From Micromonospora saelicesensis (GTDB taxonomy: Bacteria; Actinomycetota; Actinomycetes; Mycobacteriales; Micromonosporaceae): a stretch of DNA of 64,000 nucleotides. Within the stretch, counting starts at the first letter, position 1; each line of letters opens with the position of its first letter. The notes under the pieces are model-generated. The model saw only the letters and a list, made by a program, of their open reading frames with translations, was not told the origin of the DNA and searched no databases. The translations under genes and the position numbers were made by a program. The DNA lies in contig NZ_FMCR01000003.1 in the NCBI RefSeq assembly GCF_900091575.1, positions 124,001-188,000 of the forward strand. Direction: 5' to 3'. Positions 42,397 through 50,480 of this stretch are shown piece by piece.

Positions 42397-43737
42397 GTGT
42401 CAGCACACTATCAGCTCACCGGTACGACAGCCGTCGAGATTTCGGCCAGCATCGAGTCGGGCATCCGGACCGGCGCCCTGTCACCGGGGGCCGCCCTGCC
42501 GCCCGTGCGGGCACTCGCCGCCGAGTTGGGGGTCAGCCCCGCCACCGTCGCCCGCGCCTACCAGGAGCTACGCCAACGTGGCCTGCTCGCCACCGCCGGT
42601 CGGCACGGCACCCGGGTACGCCCCCGCCCGCCGGTGGCTGCCCGCCGCTCCGCGCTGCGCCCCCCACCGTTGCCCGGCGCCCGAGACCTCTCCCGGGGTG
42701 AACCTGACCCCCGTCTGCTGCCCCCGCTGGGCCCGCACCTGGCGGCGCTCGCCACCGAGAACGCCCCGTCGGTCGGCTACTCCGATGCCGGAGTGCTGCC
42801 CGAACTGGCCGAGGTGGCCCGCGCCCGGCTGCGCGCCGACGGCGTACCGGCCGGGGAGTTGACGCTCACCGGCGGTGCGCTGGACGGCATCGAACGGTTG
42901 CTCGGCGCCCACCTGCGTCCCGGCGACGCGGTGGCGGTCGAGGACCCGGGTTGGGCCAACCTGCTCGACCTCGTCGCCGCGCTGGGCCTGCGCCCGATCG
43001 GCGTACCGGTGGACGACGAGGGGCCGCTGGTCGCCGGGGTGGCGGCGGCGCTCGCCGCCGGAGCGCGGGCGCTGATCGTCACCAGCCGGGCGCAGAATCC
43101 GACCGGCGCTGCCGTCTCCGCCGCCCGCGCCGAGGCGCTGCGGGCGCTGCTCGCCGGCCGCCGGGACCTGCTGCTGATCGAGGACGACCACGCGGCCGAA
43201 CTGGCCCGCGTACCCCTGCACCCGCTCGCCGGTGCGACAGCGAGTTGGGCCTTCCTCCGTTCGGTGAGCAAGCCCTTCGGCCCGGACCTGCGACTGGCGG
43301 TGCTGGTCGGCGACGAGACGACGGTCGCCCGGGTGAGCGGCCGTACCCGGGTCGGCGCCGGCTGGGTCTCCACAGTGCTGCAACGCCTGGTGCTCGCCCT
43401 GTGGCGGGACCCGGCTGTCACCGAGCTGGTGCAGCGGGCGGCGCAGAGCTACGAGCAGCGCCGCGAGGGGCTGCTCGCCGCGTTGGCCGAGCACGGCCTG
43501 ACCGCACACGGTCGCAGTGGCATCAACGTCTGGCTGCCGGTCGCGGACGAGACCAGCACGGTGACCGCGCTCCGCGACGCCGGCTGGGCGGTGGCCCCCG
43601 GCGCGCTCTACCGCATCGCCGCACCGCCGGCCCTGCGCATCACCGTCAGCTCCCTGGACACCGCCGATCTGGCCCCCCTGGCGGCGGCCCTGGCCCAGGC
43701 CGAGAACCCACCCCCCTCCCAGGGCTTCCCCACCTGA
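42397..43737 (+). CDS. MocR/PdxR-type GntR regulator with aminotransferase domain
   Basis: 446 residues: an N-terminal GntR winged helix (about 10-75: IRTGALSPGAALPPVRALAA; SPATVARAYQELRQRGLLAT), then a fold-type-I aminotransferase-like domain with the PLP lysine K292 in SVSKPFGPDLRLAVL. MocR proteins usually sense PLP or PLP-amino-acid adducts and control the adjacent divergent gene. Here that is the PNPOx-GNAT/LysE pair. Starts at GTG 42397. Confidence 0.9.
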   Translation: MSAHYQLTGTTAVEISASIESGIRTGALSPGAALPPVRALAAELGVSPATVARAYQELRQRGLLATAGRHGTRVRPRPPVAARRSALRPPPLPGARDLSRGEPDPRLLPPLGPHLAALATENAPSVGYSDAGVLPELAEVARARLRADGVPAGELTLTGGALDGIERLLGAHLRPGDAVAVEDPGWANLLDLVAALGLRPIGVPVDDEGPLVAGVAAALAAGARALIVTSRAQNPTGAAVSAARAEALRALLAGRRDLLLIEDDHAAELARVPLHPLAGATASWAFLRSVSKPFGPDLRLAVLVGDETTVARVSGRTRVGAGWVSTVLQRLVLALWRDPAVTELVQRAAQSYEQRREGLLAALAEHGLTAHGRSGINVWLPVADETSTVTALRDAGWAVAPGALYRIAAPPALRITVSSLDTADLAPLAAALAQAENPPPSQGFPT

Positions 43738-43758
43738 CCCCGCCCCCGCCCCCGCGTC

Positions 43759-43837
43759 CTCGCGCTCTTGCGGTTTGTGTTGGCGAAATGTCGGGCCTGG
43801 GCATGTTGGTCGAGGCAGAAAGTGCGAGATCGCGGGG
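43759..43837. repeat. Palindrome D (diverged copy of C)
   Basis: Imperfect inverted repeat: the left arm at 43759-43779 (ctcgcgctcttgcggtttgt) against the complement of 43817-43837 (agaaagtgcgagatcgcgg). About 15 of 21 positions match. It starts 22 bp after the MocR stop. The sequence strongly resembles palindrome C at both ends, so this looks like a decaying copy. Confidence 0.7.
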
Positions 43838-43884
43838 ATTCGGGACGGCGGGGACGGGTATGCGGGCGCCCGGAGGTGGGGGAC

Positions 43885-44004
43885 ATGGCTTCTGGTGGGG
43901 CTCGTAAGGGGATCTGGATCGCGGTGGCGGTGGCGATCATCATCATCGTCATCGTGCTGATCGCGATCGCGTCCGGCGGCGATGGGGGCGGCAACGGATA
44001 CTGA
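43885..44004 (+). CDS. Small single-span membrane peptide (39 aa)
   Basis: 39 residues: a basic start (MASGGARKG), one Ile/Val-rich membrane helix (IWIAVAVAIIIIVIVLIAIA) and a Gly/Asp tail. ATG 43885 follows GGAGGTGGGGG, a strong ribosome binding site, which is the main evidence that it is translated. It stands alone between palindrome D and udgX. No homologue is recognised. Confidence 0.6.
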   Translation: MASGGARKGIWIAVAVAIIIIVIVLIAIASGGDGGGNGY

Positions 44005-44070
44005 CGTGTTGCGGCCGGTGCGCCGGGGCGTATCCGGCGGCGAGCATCGAACGGGTATATAACAGTCGGC

Positions 44071-44775
44071 ATGGCCGAGCAGACCGGGAGTGCTCCGGGC
44101 GCCCAGCGGTTCATCCCGCCCGACGCCGACACCATCGACGACCTGCGCACCGCCGCCGGCGGCTGTCGGGGCTGCGAGCTGTACCGGGACGCCTCGCAGA
44201 CGGTCTTCGGCCGGGGCGACGAGAGCGCCCGCGTGGTGCTCGTCGGCGAGCAGCCAGGGGACATGGAGGACCAGAAGGGACTGCCCTTCGTCGGTCCGGC
44301 CGGTCGCCTGCTGCGCCGCGCGGTCGACGAGGCCGGGCTGGACCCGGGTCACCTCTACCTGACAAATGCCGTAAAGCACTTTCGCTTTGAACAGCGCGGC
44401 AAGCGGCGGATCCACCAGACCCCGGACCAGGTGCACATCACCGCCTGCCGCCCCTGGCTGGTCGCCGAGTTCGCCCGGCTGCGTCCGGAGGTCGTGGTGG
44501 TGCTCGGCGCGACCGCCGCCAAGGCGCTGCTCGGCCCGTCCTTCCGGGTCACCCGGCAGCGGGGCGAGCTGCTGCCCTGGCCGGAGTCGGCCCAACACCC
44601 CGCGGACTTCGAGCAGGTGCCGGTGGACAACGCCGGAAAGCGGGCCGACGCGCCGCAGGCTCGGCTGCTGGCCACCATCCACCCGTCCGCCGTCCTGCGG
44701 GCCGACGACCAGGACAAGGCATACGAGGGCCTGGTCGCCGACCTCACCGTCGTCACCCGCGCGCTGCCCGGCTGA
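44071..44775 (+). CDS. udgX: Uracil-DNA glycosylase UdgX
   Basis: 234 residues of the Fe-S uracil-DNA glycosylase superfamily. It shows the UdgX-specific loop KRRIHQ at 111-116; H115 is the residue that, in Mycobacterium smegmatis UdgX, becomes covalently bonded to the abasic site after uracil removal. Other motifs: GEQPG (59-63), CRGC at 32-35 and a third cysteine in TACRPW as cluster ligands, and HPSAVLR near the C-terminus. ATG 44071. Monocistronic by context; palindrome E begins 40 bp later. Confidence 0.92.
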   Translation: MAEQTGSAPGAQRFIPPDADTIDDLRTAAGGCRGCELYRDASQTVFGRGDESARVVLVGEQPGDMEDQKGLPFVGPAGRLLRRAVDEAGLDPGHLYLTNAVKHFRFEQRGKRRIHQTPDQVHITACRPWLVAEFARLRPEVVVVLGATAAKALLGPSFRVTRQRGELLPWPESAQHPADFEQVPVDNAGKRADAPQARLLATIHPSAVLRADDQDKAYEGLVADLTVVTRALPG

Positions 44776-44814
44776 CCGGCGACCGCCCCACGCAACCTGC
44801 GCGCCGCCGTGACC

Positions 44815-44872
44815 TGTTCAGATCTTGGACAGTTTCCGTCAGGCGCTGACGGAAACTGTCCAAGATTGACAG
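44815..44872. repeat. GATC-containing palindrome E
   Basis: Perfect 21-bp arms: atcttggacagtttccg plus tcag (44822-44842) and its complement (44846-44866), with a 3-nt gcg loop. The pairing extends imperfectly outwards to 44815 and 44872. It starts 40 bp after the udgX stop and would form a very stable hairpin. Confidence 0.9.
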
Positions 44873-44908
44873 TGCGTCGCCGATCACGCGGATGGGTAAC
44901 GGGGGTCG

Positions 44909-45478
44909 ATGGACGTTGACAACGAGGAGCGTCGCGCCGGTGCGCCCGCTGCGGCCGCCGGGCGTCGCGGGAGATGGAAGCGGTTCTTCGAGCGGGCGCC
45001 CGGCTTGCAGCTCATGGCCGTCTACTGGGTGCCGATGACGGTGTTCATCGGGCTGCCGGTGCGCTGGCTCTTCGACCGGCAGGAGCCGCTGGTCGAGGCC
45101 GTGCTGAACGGTGCCCTGAACCTCGTCTGGATCGGACCCGCCATGTACTTCAGTCGGTGGAGCGCGGGCGAGCAGGCCGCCCGGCGCGATCCGGAGGGGT
45201 ACGCGCTGCGTCAGGCACTGCGCACCAGCACCGTGCCCGCGGACCAGGCCACGCGGACCGCGCTGCCCCGCTATTTGGCAGAGCAGCGGCGAGCCACCTG
45301 GGCGGCGCTGCTGGCCATCCTGGGCATCTGCCTCGGGCTGGTCCTGCTCGCTCTGCTCGTCGCCGACAGCGAGGGCTTCGCAGTGATCTTCGGCGTGGTC
45401 GCCGCCGTCAGTGTGGCCGTCGCCGCGCTCACCCTCACCCGTATTCGCCGGCTGGAAACACCAGGATCGCGTGGGTAG
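44909..45478 (+). CDS. Four-helix membrane protein of unknown function
   Basis: 189 residues: a basic N-terminus (RRGRWKRFFERAPG), two membrane helices (LMAVYWVPMTVFIGLPVRWL; AVLNGALNLVWIGPAMYFSR), a polar loop of ~50 residues, then two more helices (WAALLAILGICLGLVLLALL; AVIFGVVAAVSVAVAALTL). No family recognised. ATG 44909 is preceded by a run of G. Stands alone after palindrome E. Confidence 0.65.
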   Translation: MDVDNEERRAGAPAAAAGRRGRWKRFFERAPGLQLMAVYWVPMTVFIGLPVRWLFDRQEPLVEAVLNGALNLVWIGPAMYFSRWSAGEQAARRDPEGYALRQALRTSTVPADQATRTALPRYLAEQRRATWAALLAILGICLGLVLLALLVADSEGFAVIFGVVAAVSVAVAALTLTRIRRLETPGSRG

Positions 45479-45656
45479 GCGGCTCAACTGCCCGCGGTGA
45501 TCCTGCTGAACACGTCCTTGGCGGTGATCAACAGTGCCGCTCACCCGGGCACGCCAGGCGTGGGACGCGCCGGTGGCGACCCCGTCCCGGCGAAACCCAC
45601 TGCCGCCGGTCGGTGCGGGTGCGCGAGGATGAGTCACCCCGTCCTGAGGAGCGCCG

Positions 45657-47084
45657 ATGGCGACCGACCTGACCGCGCCGCGTACCGCCGCCCGACCCGA
45701 CGTCGCGTCGATCCAGCGGCGTACCCTGCGGCTGCTCTTCACCACCCAGATCATCGGCGGGATCGGCGTGACCATCGGCATCGCCGTGGGCGCGCTGCTC
45801 GCGGCACGGATCGCCGGGACCGCGGTGGCCGGTGTCGCGCAGAGCGCCGGGGTGGTCGGTGCCGCGCTGCTCGCCGTCCCGGTCACCCGGATCATGGCGC
45901 GGCACGGTCGCCGGCCGGGTCTGGTGCTGGCGTACGCGGTCGGCGCCGTCGGTGGCCTGCTGGTGGTGCTGGCCGCGGCCACCCGCTGGGTGCCGCTGCT
46001 CTTCCTCGGCATGCTGCTCTTCGGCGGAGGCACCGCCGCTAATTTGCAGGCCCGCTACACGGCGGTGGACCTCGCCGAGCCGGCCCGCCGGGGGCGGCAG
46101 CTCTCCCTGATCGTCTGGGCCACCACCATCGGTGCGGTGGCCGCGCCGAACTTCGCCGCGCTGGCCGACCGGGTCACCACCGGCTGGGGGTTGCCCCCGC
46201 TGGCCGGCCCGTTCGCGTTCAGCGCGGTCGCGTTCGTGCTGGCTGCCGTCGTACTCCTCGGGTTGCTCCGGCCCGACCCGCTGCTCACCGCGCGCCGGCT
46301 CGCGGCGGCCGACGCACCGGCCGCCGATCTGCCGCCGGCCGCCGATGCGCCGCCGGCCGCCGATGCGCCGCCGGCCGCCGATGCGACGGCGGCCGCGGTG
46401 GCGGCCGAGGCGCCGGCGGCAGGTGGCGGTGCGACGCCGGCCGCCGCGCCGGTCACGGTGCGCGCGCCGCGCGGCGCCGGGATGCGCGCGGCCTGGTCGG
46501 TGGTACGCGGACAGCCCGCCGCCCGACTCGGCATCGCCGCCGTGGCGGTGGGTCACCTGGTGATGGTGGCGGTGATGGCGATGACTCCGGTCCGGCTCGG
46601 TGAGTCGCACGCCGACGCCGACGTGTTGCGGCTGGTCGGCATCGTGCTGAGCCTGCACATCGCCGGCATGTACGCGTTCTCCCCGGTGGTCGGTTGGCTC
46701 ACCGACCGGCTCGGTCGACGGGCGGTGATCCTCGGCGGGGTCGGGCTGCTGCTGGCCGCCTGCGCGGTCGCGGGCACCGCCGGGCACCACACGCCTCGGC
46801 TCTCGGTCGGTCTGGTCCTGCTCGGGTTGGGCTGGTCGGGGACGATGGTGGCCGGCTCGACCCTGTTGTCCGAGTCGGTGGCGGCCGAGGTGCGGCCGAG
46901 CGTCCAGGGGCTGTCCGACCTGATCATGGGGCTGGCCGGGGCCGGGGCCGCCGTGGTCAGCGGGTTTGTCATGCAGTTCGCCGGATATCCCGTGCTCACC
47001 CTGCTCGCGGCGGTCGCGGCGGCGCCCCTGGTGGCGCTAGCGTTGCGCCCGGTGCCGACCGGGGCACCGGACGAGGAGGGCTGA
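45657..47084 (+). CDS. MFS transporter
   Basis: 475 residues with about 12 membrane helices and the MFS loop motif GWLTDRLGRRAVILGG between helices 8 and 9, plus RIMARHGRRPGLVLAYAVG in the first half. The central loop between the two six-helix halves (about residues 218-280) is a low-complexity Pro/Ala/Asp tract encoded by 18-bp tandem repeats. ATG 45657 follows GAGGAGCGCC. The substrate is unknown; probably efflux. Six bp separate it from the DUF3046 gene. Confidence 0.85.
   Translation: MATDLTAPRTAARPDVASIQRRTLRLLFTTQIIGGIGVTIGIAVGALLAARIAGTAVAGVAQSAGVVGAALLAVPVTRIMARHGRRPGLVLAYAVGAVGGLLVVLAAATRWVPLLFLGMLLFGGGTAANLQARYTAVDLAEPARRGRQLSLIVWATTIGAVAAPNFAALADRVTTGWGLPPLAGPFAFSAVAFVLAAVVLLGLLRPDPLLTARRLAAADAPAADLPPAADAPPAADAPPAADATAAAVAAEAPAAGGGATPAAAPVTVRAPRGAGMRAAWSVVRGQPAARLGIAAVAVGHLVMVAVMAMTPVRLGESHADADVLRLVGIVLSLHIAGMYAFSPVVGWLTDRLGRRAVILGGVGLLLAACAVAGTAGHHTPRLSVGLVLLGLGWSGTMVAGSTLLSESVAAEVRPSVQGLSDLIMGLAGAGAAVVSGFVMQFAGYPVLTLLAAVAAAPLVALALRPVPTGAPDEEG
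46317..46388 (+). repeat. 18-bp coding tandem repeat in the MFS gene
   Basis: Four copies of the unit ccggccgccgatgcgccg (46317-46334 with a small difference, 46335-46352, 46353-46370, 46371-46388), coding for repeated Pro-Ala-Ala-Asp-Ala-Pro in the central loop. The number of copies could vary by slippage without breaking the frame. Confidence 0.85.
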
Positions 47085-47089
47085 TCACT

Positions 47090-47290
47090 GTGCGGCTGAC
47101 CGACTTCTGGACGCGGCTGGACGAGGCGTTCGGGCCCGGCTACGCGGCCAGCATCGCCCGCGATCAGGTGCTGTCCCAGCTCGGCGGGCGGACCATCGAG
47201 CAGGCCCTGGCATCAGGGGAGCAGACACACGTGGTGTGGCGGGCGGTCTGTGCCGCGTACCCCGACCGGGTGCCCGCTCGACTACGCTGA
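47090..47290 (+). CDS. DUF3046 protein
   Basis: 66 residues (LTDFWTRLDEAFGPGYAASI ... WRAVCAAYPDRVP), the small conserved DUF3046 family found just before recA across actinobacteria (Rv2738c in M. tuberculosis). GTG 47090 has GAGGAGGG upstream (47073-47080). Function unknown; the fixed linkage to recA is the main clue. Confidence 0.88.
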   Translation: MRLTDFWTRLDEAFGPGYAASIARDQVLSQLGGRTIEQALASGEQTHVVWRAVCAAYPDRVPARLR

Positions 47291-47319
47291 GCAGCCTTTT
47301 CGCCGGTTCCGCGTGTCGC

Positions 47320-47350
47320 TTGTCGAGTCGTACACCTGTTCGGCTATTGT
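47320..47350 (+). promoter_or_regulatory. recA promoter with LexA/SOS box
   Basis: tcgtacacctgttcgg (47328-47343) matches the actinobacterial LexA box TCGAAC-N4-GTTCGA at 10 of 12 arm positions. It sits in the spacer between a -35-like ttgtcg (47320-47325) and a -10-like tattgt (47345-47350), where LexA would block RNA polymerase. It lies about 130 bp upstream of the recA ATG. Confidence 0.75.
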
Positions 47351-47474
47351 CCACAGCGGGGTGCTCGTCCACAGCTCGCGGCCCGTCGGCTGGTTTTCTG
47401 TCGGACCTAGCGCCTAGCGTGTCCGCGTGACGCGAAGCTCAGCAAAGACGCCGGCGAAGGCAGGGGTGGCAACC

Positions 47475-48521
47475 ATGGCAGCAGGGCCTGACCGGGAGAA
47501 GGCACTCGACCTTGCTCTCGCTCAGATTGACAAGCAATTCGGCAAGGGCTCGGTGATGCGGCTGGGTGACCGGCCGGTCGTCCAGACCGCAATCATTCCG
47601 ACCGGCTCCATCGCGCTCGACGTGGCCCTCGGCATTGGCGGCCTGCCCCGTGGCCGGGTGGTCGAGATCTACGGCCCCGAGTCCAGCGGTAAGACCACTG
47701 TGGCACTGCACGCGGTGGCCAACGCCCAGCGCAACGGCGGCATCGCCGCCTTCATCGACGCCGAGCACGCGCTCGACCCGGAGTACGCGAAGGCCCTCGG
47801 CGTCGACACCGACGCGATGCTGGTCTCCCAGCCGGACACCGGCGAGCAGGCGCTGGAGATCGCGGACATGCTGATCCGCTCCGGCGCTCTGGACATCATC
47901 GTGATCGACTCGGTGGCGGCCCTGGTGCCGCGCGCCGAGATCGAGGGCGAGATGGGCGACAGCCACGTGGGCCTCCAGGCCCGGCTGATGAGCCAGGCGC
48001 TCCGGAAGATCACCGGTGTGCTCAGCAACACCGGCACCACGGCGATCTTCATCAACCAGCTGCGGGAAAAGATCGGCGTCATGTTCGGCAGCCCGGAGAC
48101 CACCACCGGTGGTCGGGCGCTGAAGTTCTACGCCTCGGTCCGGCTCGACGTGCGACGCATCGAGAGCCTCAAGGACGGCACCGACGTGGTCGGTAACCGC
48201 ACCCGGGTCAAGGTCGTGAAGAACAAGGTCGCCGCGCCGTTCAAGCAGGCCGAGTTCGACATCATGTACGGCAAGGGCATCTCGCGTGAGGGCTCGCTGA
48301 TCGACGTCGGCGTGGAGCAGGCGATCATCCGCAAGTCCGGAGCGTGGTACACGTACGACGGCGACCAGCTCGGCCAGGGCAAGGAGAAGGCCCGGGAGTT
48401 CCTGAAGGAAAACCCGGACGTGGCCGCCGAGATCGAGAAGAAGATCCTGGAGAAGCTCGGCGTCGGGGTCGGCGCGGGTGACGCCGCCGGTGGCCCGGAG
48501 CTGCCGCCGGTCGACTTCTGA
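47475..48521 (+). CDS. recA: Recombinase A
   Basis: 348 residues; forms the nucleoprotein filament for strand exchange and stimulates LexA cleavage. Walker A GPESSGKT, the Walker B region ([13 protein letters not shown]), loops L1 and L2 ([20 protein letters not shown]) and the C-terminal domain are intact; no intein interrupts it, unlike M. tuberculosis RecA. ATG 47475 gives the canonical start [15 protein letters not shown]; a GTG at 47427 would add 16 residues not seen in the family. A LexA-like box lies upstream, and recX follows 14 bp later. Confidence 0.97.
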   Translation: MAAGPDREKALDLALAQIDKQFGKGSVMRLGDRPVVQTAIIPTGSIALDVALGIGGLPRGRVVEIYGPESSGKTTVALHAVANAQRNGGIAAFIDAEHALDPEYAKALGVDTDAMLVSQPDTGEQALEIADMLIRSGALDIIVIDSVAALVPRAEIEGEMGDSHVGLQARLMSQALRKITGVLSNTGTTAIFINQLREKIGVMFGSPETTTGGRALKFYASVRLDVRRIESLKDGTDVVGNRTRVKVVKNKVAAPFKQAEFDIMYGKGISREGSLIDVGVEQAIIRKSGAWYTYDGDQLGQGKEKAREFLKENPDVAAEIEKKILEKLGVGVGAGDAAGGPELPPVDF

Positions 48522-48535
48522 CCGGTCGCTGACCC

Positions 48536-49234
48536 ATGGCAGGACGACGCGCTCGTACGGGGCGGGGCTGGGATGCCAGTCCGCCTCGTACGGGCGACGC
48601 CACCGATGCGCCCCGCCCTCGGCGGGGCCGCCGGGGGCGGTCCGAGGAGGCCGACACCGTCGAGTCTCCGGCCCCTCCGCGCGACGAGTCCGAGGTGGCC
48701 CGCGAGATCTGTCTGCGCCAGCTTGCCGTTCGGCCCCGCACCCGGGCCGAGCTGGCCGGGGCGTTGGCCAAGCGGGGCATCTCCGAGGAGATCTCGGCCG
48801 AGGTCCTCGACCGGTACGACGAGGTCGGCATCATCGATGACGCCGCGTTCGCCCGGGCCTGGGTGTCCAGCCGGCACGCCGGGCGCGGCCTCGCTCGCCG
48901 GGCGCTCGCCAACGAGCTGCGCCGCAAGGGCGTGGACGGCGAGGTGGCCACCGAGGCGCTGGATGAGCTGGACGAGGAGACCGAGGCGGACACCGCCCGT
49001 GGCCTTGTGGAGCGCAAGTTGCGCACCGCCCGAGGCGAGCCGGACGCGGTCTTCCGCCGGCTGGTGGGCATGCTGGCCCGCAAGGGCTACCCGCCTGGCG
49101 TGGCCATCCGGGCGGTGAAGGACGCGCTCGCGGCACAGAGCGCCGAGGCGGCCGAGTTCGCCGAGCAGATCGACGCCGACGCGCTCGCCGACGCCGAGGG
49201 CGAGTTGGAGCGCGACAACCGTCTGGTCGAGTGA
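48536..49234 (+). CDS. recX: RecA regulator RecX
   Basis: 232 residues. The N-terminal ~50 residues are basic and disordered; the rest is the three-helix-repeat RecX domain (REICLRQLAVRPRTRAELAG; DAAFARAWVSSRHAGRGLAR; VFRRLVGMLARKGYPPGVA). Limits RecA filament growth. ATG 48536 is 14 bp from the recA stop, so the two are co-transcribed from the SOS promoter. Confidence 0.93.
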   Translation: MAGRRARTGRGWDASPPRTGDATDAPRPRRGRRGRSEEADTVESPAPPRDESEVAREICLRQLAVRPRTRAELAGALAKRGISEEISAEVLDRYDEVGIIDDAAFARAWVSSRHAGRGLARRALANELRRKGVDGEVATEALDELDEETEADTARGLVERKLRTARGEPDAVFRRLVGMLARKGYPPGVAIRAVKDALAAQSAEAAEFAEQIDADALADAEGELERDNRLVE

Positions 49235-49271
49235 GCGGTTCGCTGCGACTCCCGATGGAGGTGCGGGCCCG

Positions 49272-49976
49272 ATGTTGAAGGCATGTCTGAACGGTGGGCG
49301 CGGCCGGCAGGCCCATCCGGCCGTGCCGCTCACTGCGGCGGAACTCGCCGCCGATGCGGCCCGCTGCGCGGCGCTCGGGGTCGCGGCCGTGCACGTCCAT
49401 CCCCGGGACGAGACCGGCGTCGAGTCGCTGCGGCCGGCGGTGATCGCTGACGCGCTGACCGCGATCCGTACCGCCCGGCCGGGGCTGCCGGTGGGGGTGA
49501 GCACCGGAGCCTGGATCGTGCCGGATCCGGCTGCCCGGGTGGCCGCCGTCCGGGCCTGGCCGGTGCTGCCCGACTTCGCCTCGGTCAACGCTCACGAGCC
49601 CGGTGCCGAGGCGGTCGCGGCCGCCCTGCACGAGCGTGGTGTGCTCGTCGAGGCAGGGCTGTGGACGCTCGACGCGGTCGCGGCGTACCGGAGGTGGCGG
49701 GTGCCGGCCGGGCGGGTTCTGGTCGAGTGCATGGCCGAGGACGTGACGGTCGCGTTGGCCGACGCCTCCCGGGTTCTCGCCGCCCTGCCGCCGGACGCGC
49801 CGTCGGTGCTGCTGCACGCCGAGGGGCCGGCGACCTGGCCGGTCCTCGCCGAGGCGGTACGCCGGGGTCTGGACACCCGAATCGGGCTCGAGGACACCCT
49901 GTGCCTGCCGGACGGCTCGCCCGCTGTGGACAACGCGGCGTTGGTCGCGGCAGCGGTGGCGGTCGGTGCCAGCTGA
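49272..49976 (+). CDS. BKACE-family beta-keto acid cleavage enzyme (DUF849)
   Basis: 234 residues of a TIM-barrel, zinc-dependent family that cleaves beta-keto acids with acetyl-CoA (the type enzyme is 3-keto-5-aminohexanoate cleavage enzyme of lysine fermentation). Zinc ligands H41 and H43 lie in HVHPRD; CLNGGRGRQAHPAVPLT and TRIGLEDTL are further signatures. It is shorter than the usual ~275. The actual keto acid is unknown. ATG 49272 follows GGAGG, 37 bp after recX. Confidence 0.82.
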   Translation: MLKACLNGGRGRQAHPAVPLTAAELAADAARCAALGVAAVHVHPRDETGVESLRPAVIADALTAIRTARPGLPVGVSTGAWIVPDPAARVAAVRAWPVLPDFASVNAHEPGAEAVAAALHERGVLVEAGLWTLDAVAAYRRWRVPAGRVLVECMAEDVTVALADASRVLAALPPDAPSVLLHAEGPATWPVLAEAVRRGLDTRIGLEDTLCLPDGSPAVDNAALVAAAVAVGAS

Positions 49977-50480
49977 CCTGGGTCAGACGGTTCGGTCACA
50001 CCTCGCTCGGTCGTCGGCCCCGTCCGACGAGCCCTTGGACGGCACTGAGCAGGCCCGACACGTCCAGGGGGCAGCACACCTCGCGGAGTTTGTCCCTTCC
50101 TGTCCGGCGTGATATCAGCGCGCGGTGACGGTTCAACTTCTCTCCGTTCGGGGGGTTTGATCATGAGTCCTTGACCGGAGCACCCCTGGCGACCTAGCCT
50201 CGCCATACAGGCTCACATTGCCCGACCAGCGCAGGCTAAGCGCACAACATAGATCGCGTAACAGAACAGCATCACTTTGGCCGACTCCGCGGCCTTTGGC
50301 GGCAGTTCCGGACAGGCCGGTCCGGAACGCTGCGACAACTGCACCCGGTCGCCGACGCTGCCCACGGGCACCGCCGGCGGAGAAAGCTACCCACGGCCAG
50401 CCGCTCCGGTCGGGCGTCCACAGCCGCAGGAGTGTGCCCCCGGCACGGTCGCTGCGGTCTCGACGTTAGGGGAGGCGGCC
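49977..50480 (+). other. Intergenic region upstream of rny
   Basis: 504 bp without a convincing gene. A 6-bp-stem hairpin (ccgtcc/ggacgg, near 50019-50041) follows the BKACE stop region. A sigma-A-like promoter lies at 50171-50200. The rest, about 280 nt, would be an unusually long mRNA leader for rny. A frame open from TTG 50277 to 50534 exists but lacks a ribosome binding site at its start. Confidence 0.6.
50171..50200 (+). promoter_or_regulatory. Predicted promoter for rny
   Basis: ttgacc (-35, 50171-50176), 18-bp spacer, tagcct (-10, 50195-50200). This is the best sigma-70-type match in the gap and is placed about 325 bp upstream of the rny start. Confidence 0.45.
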
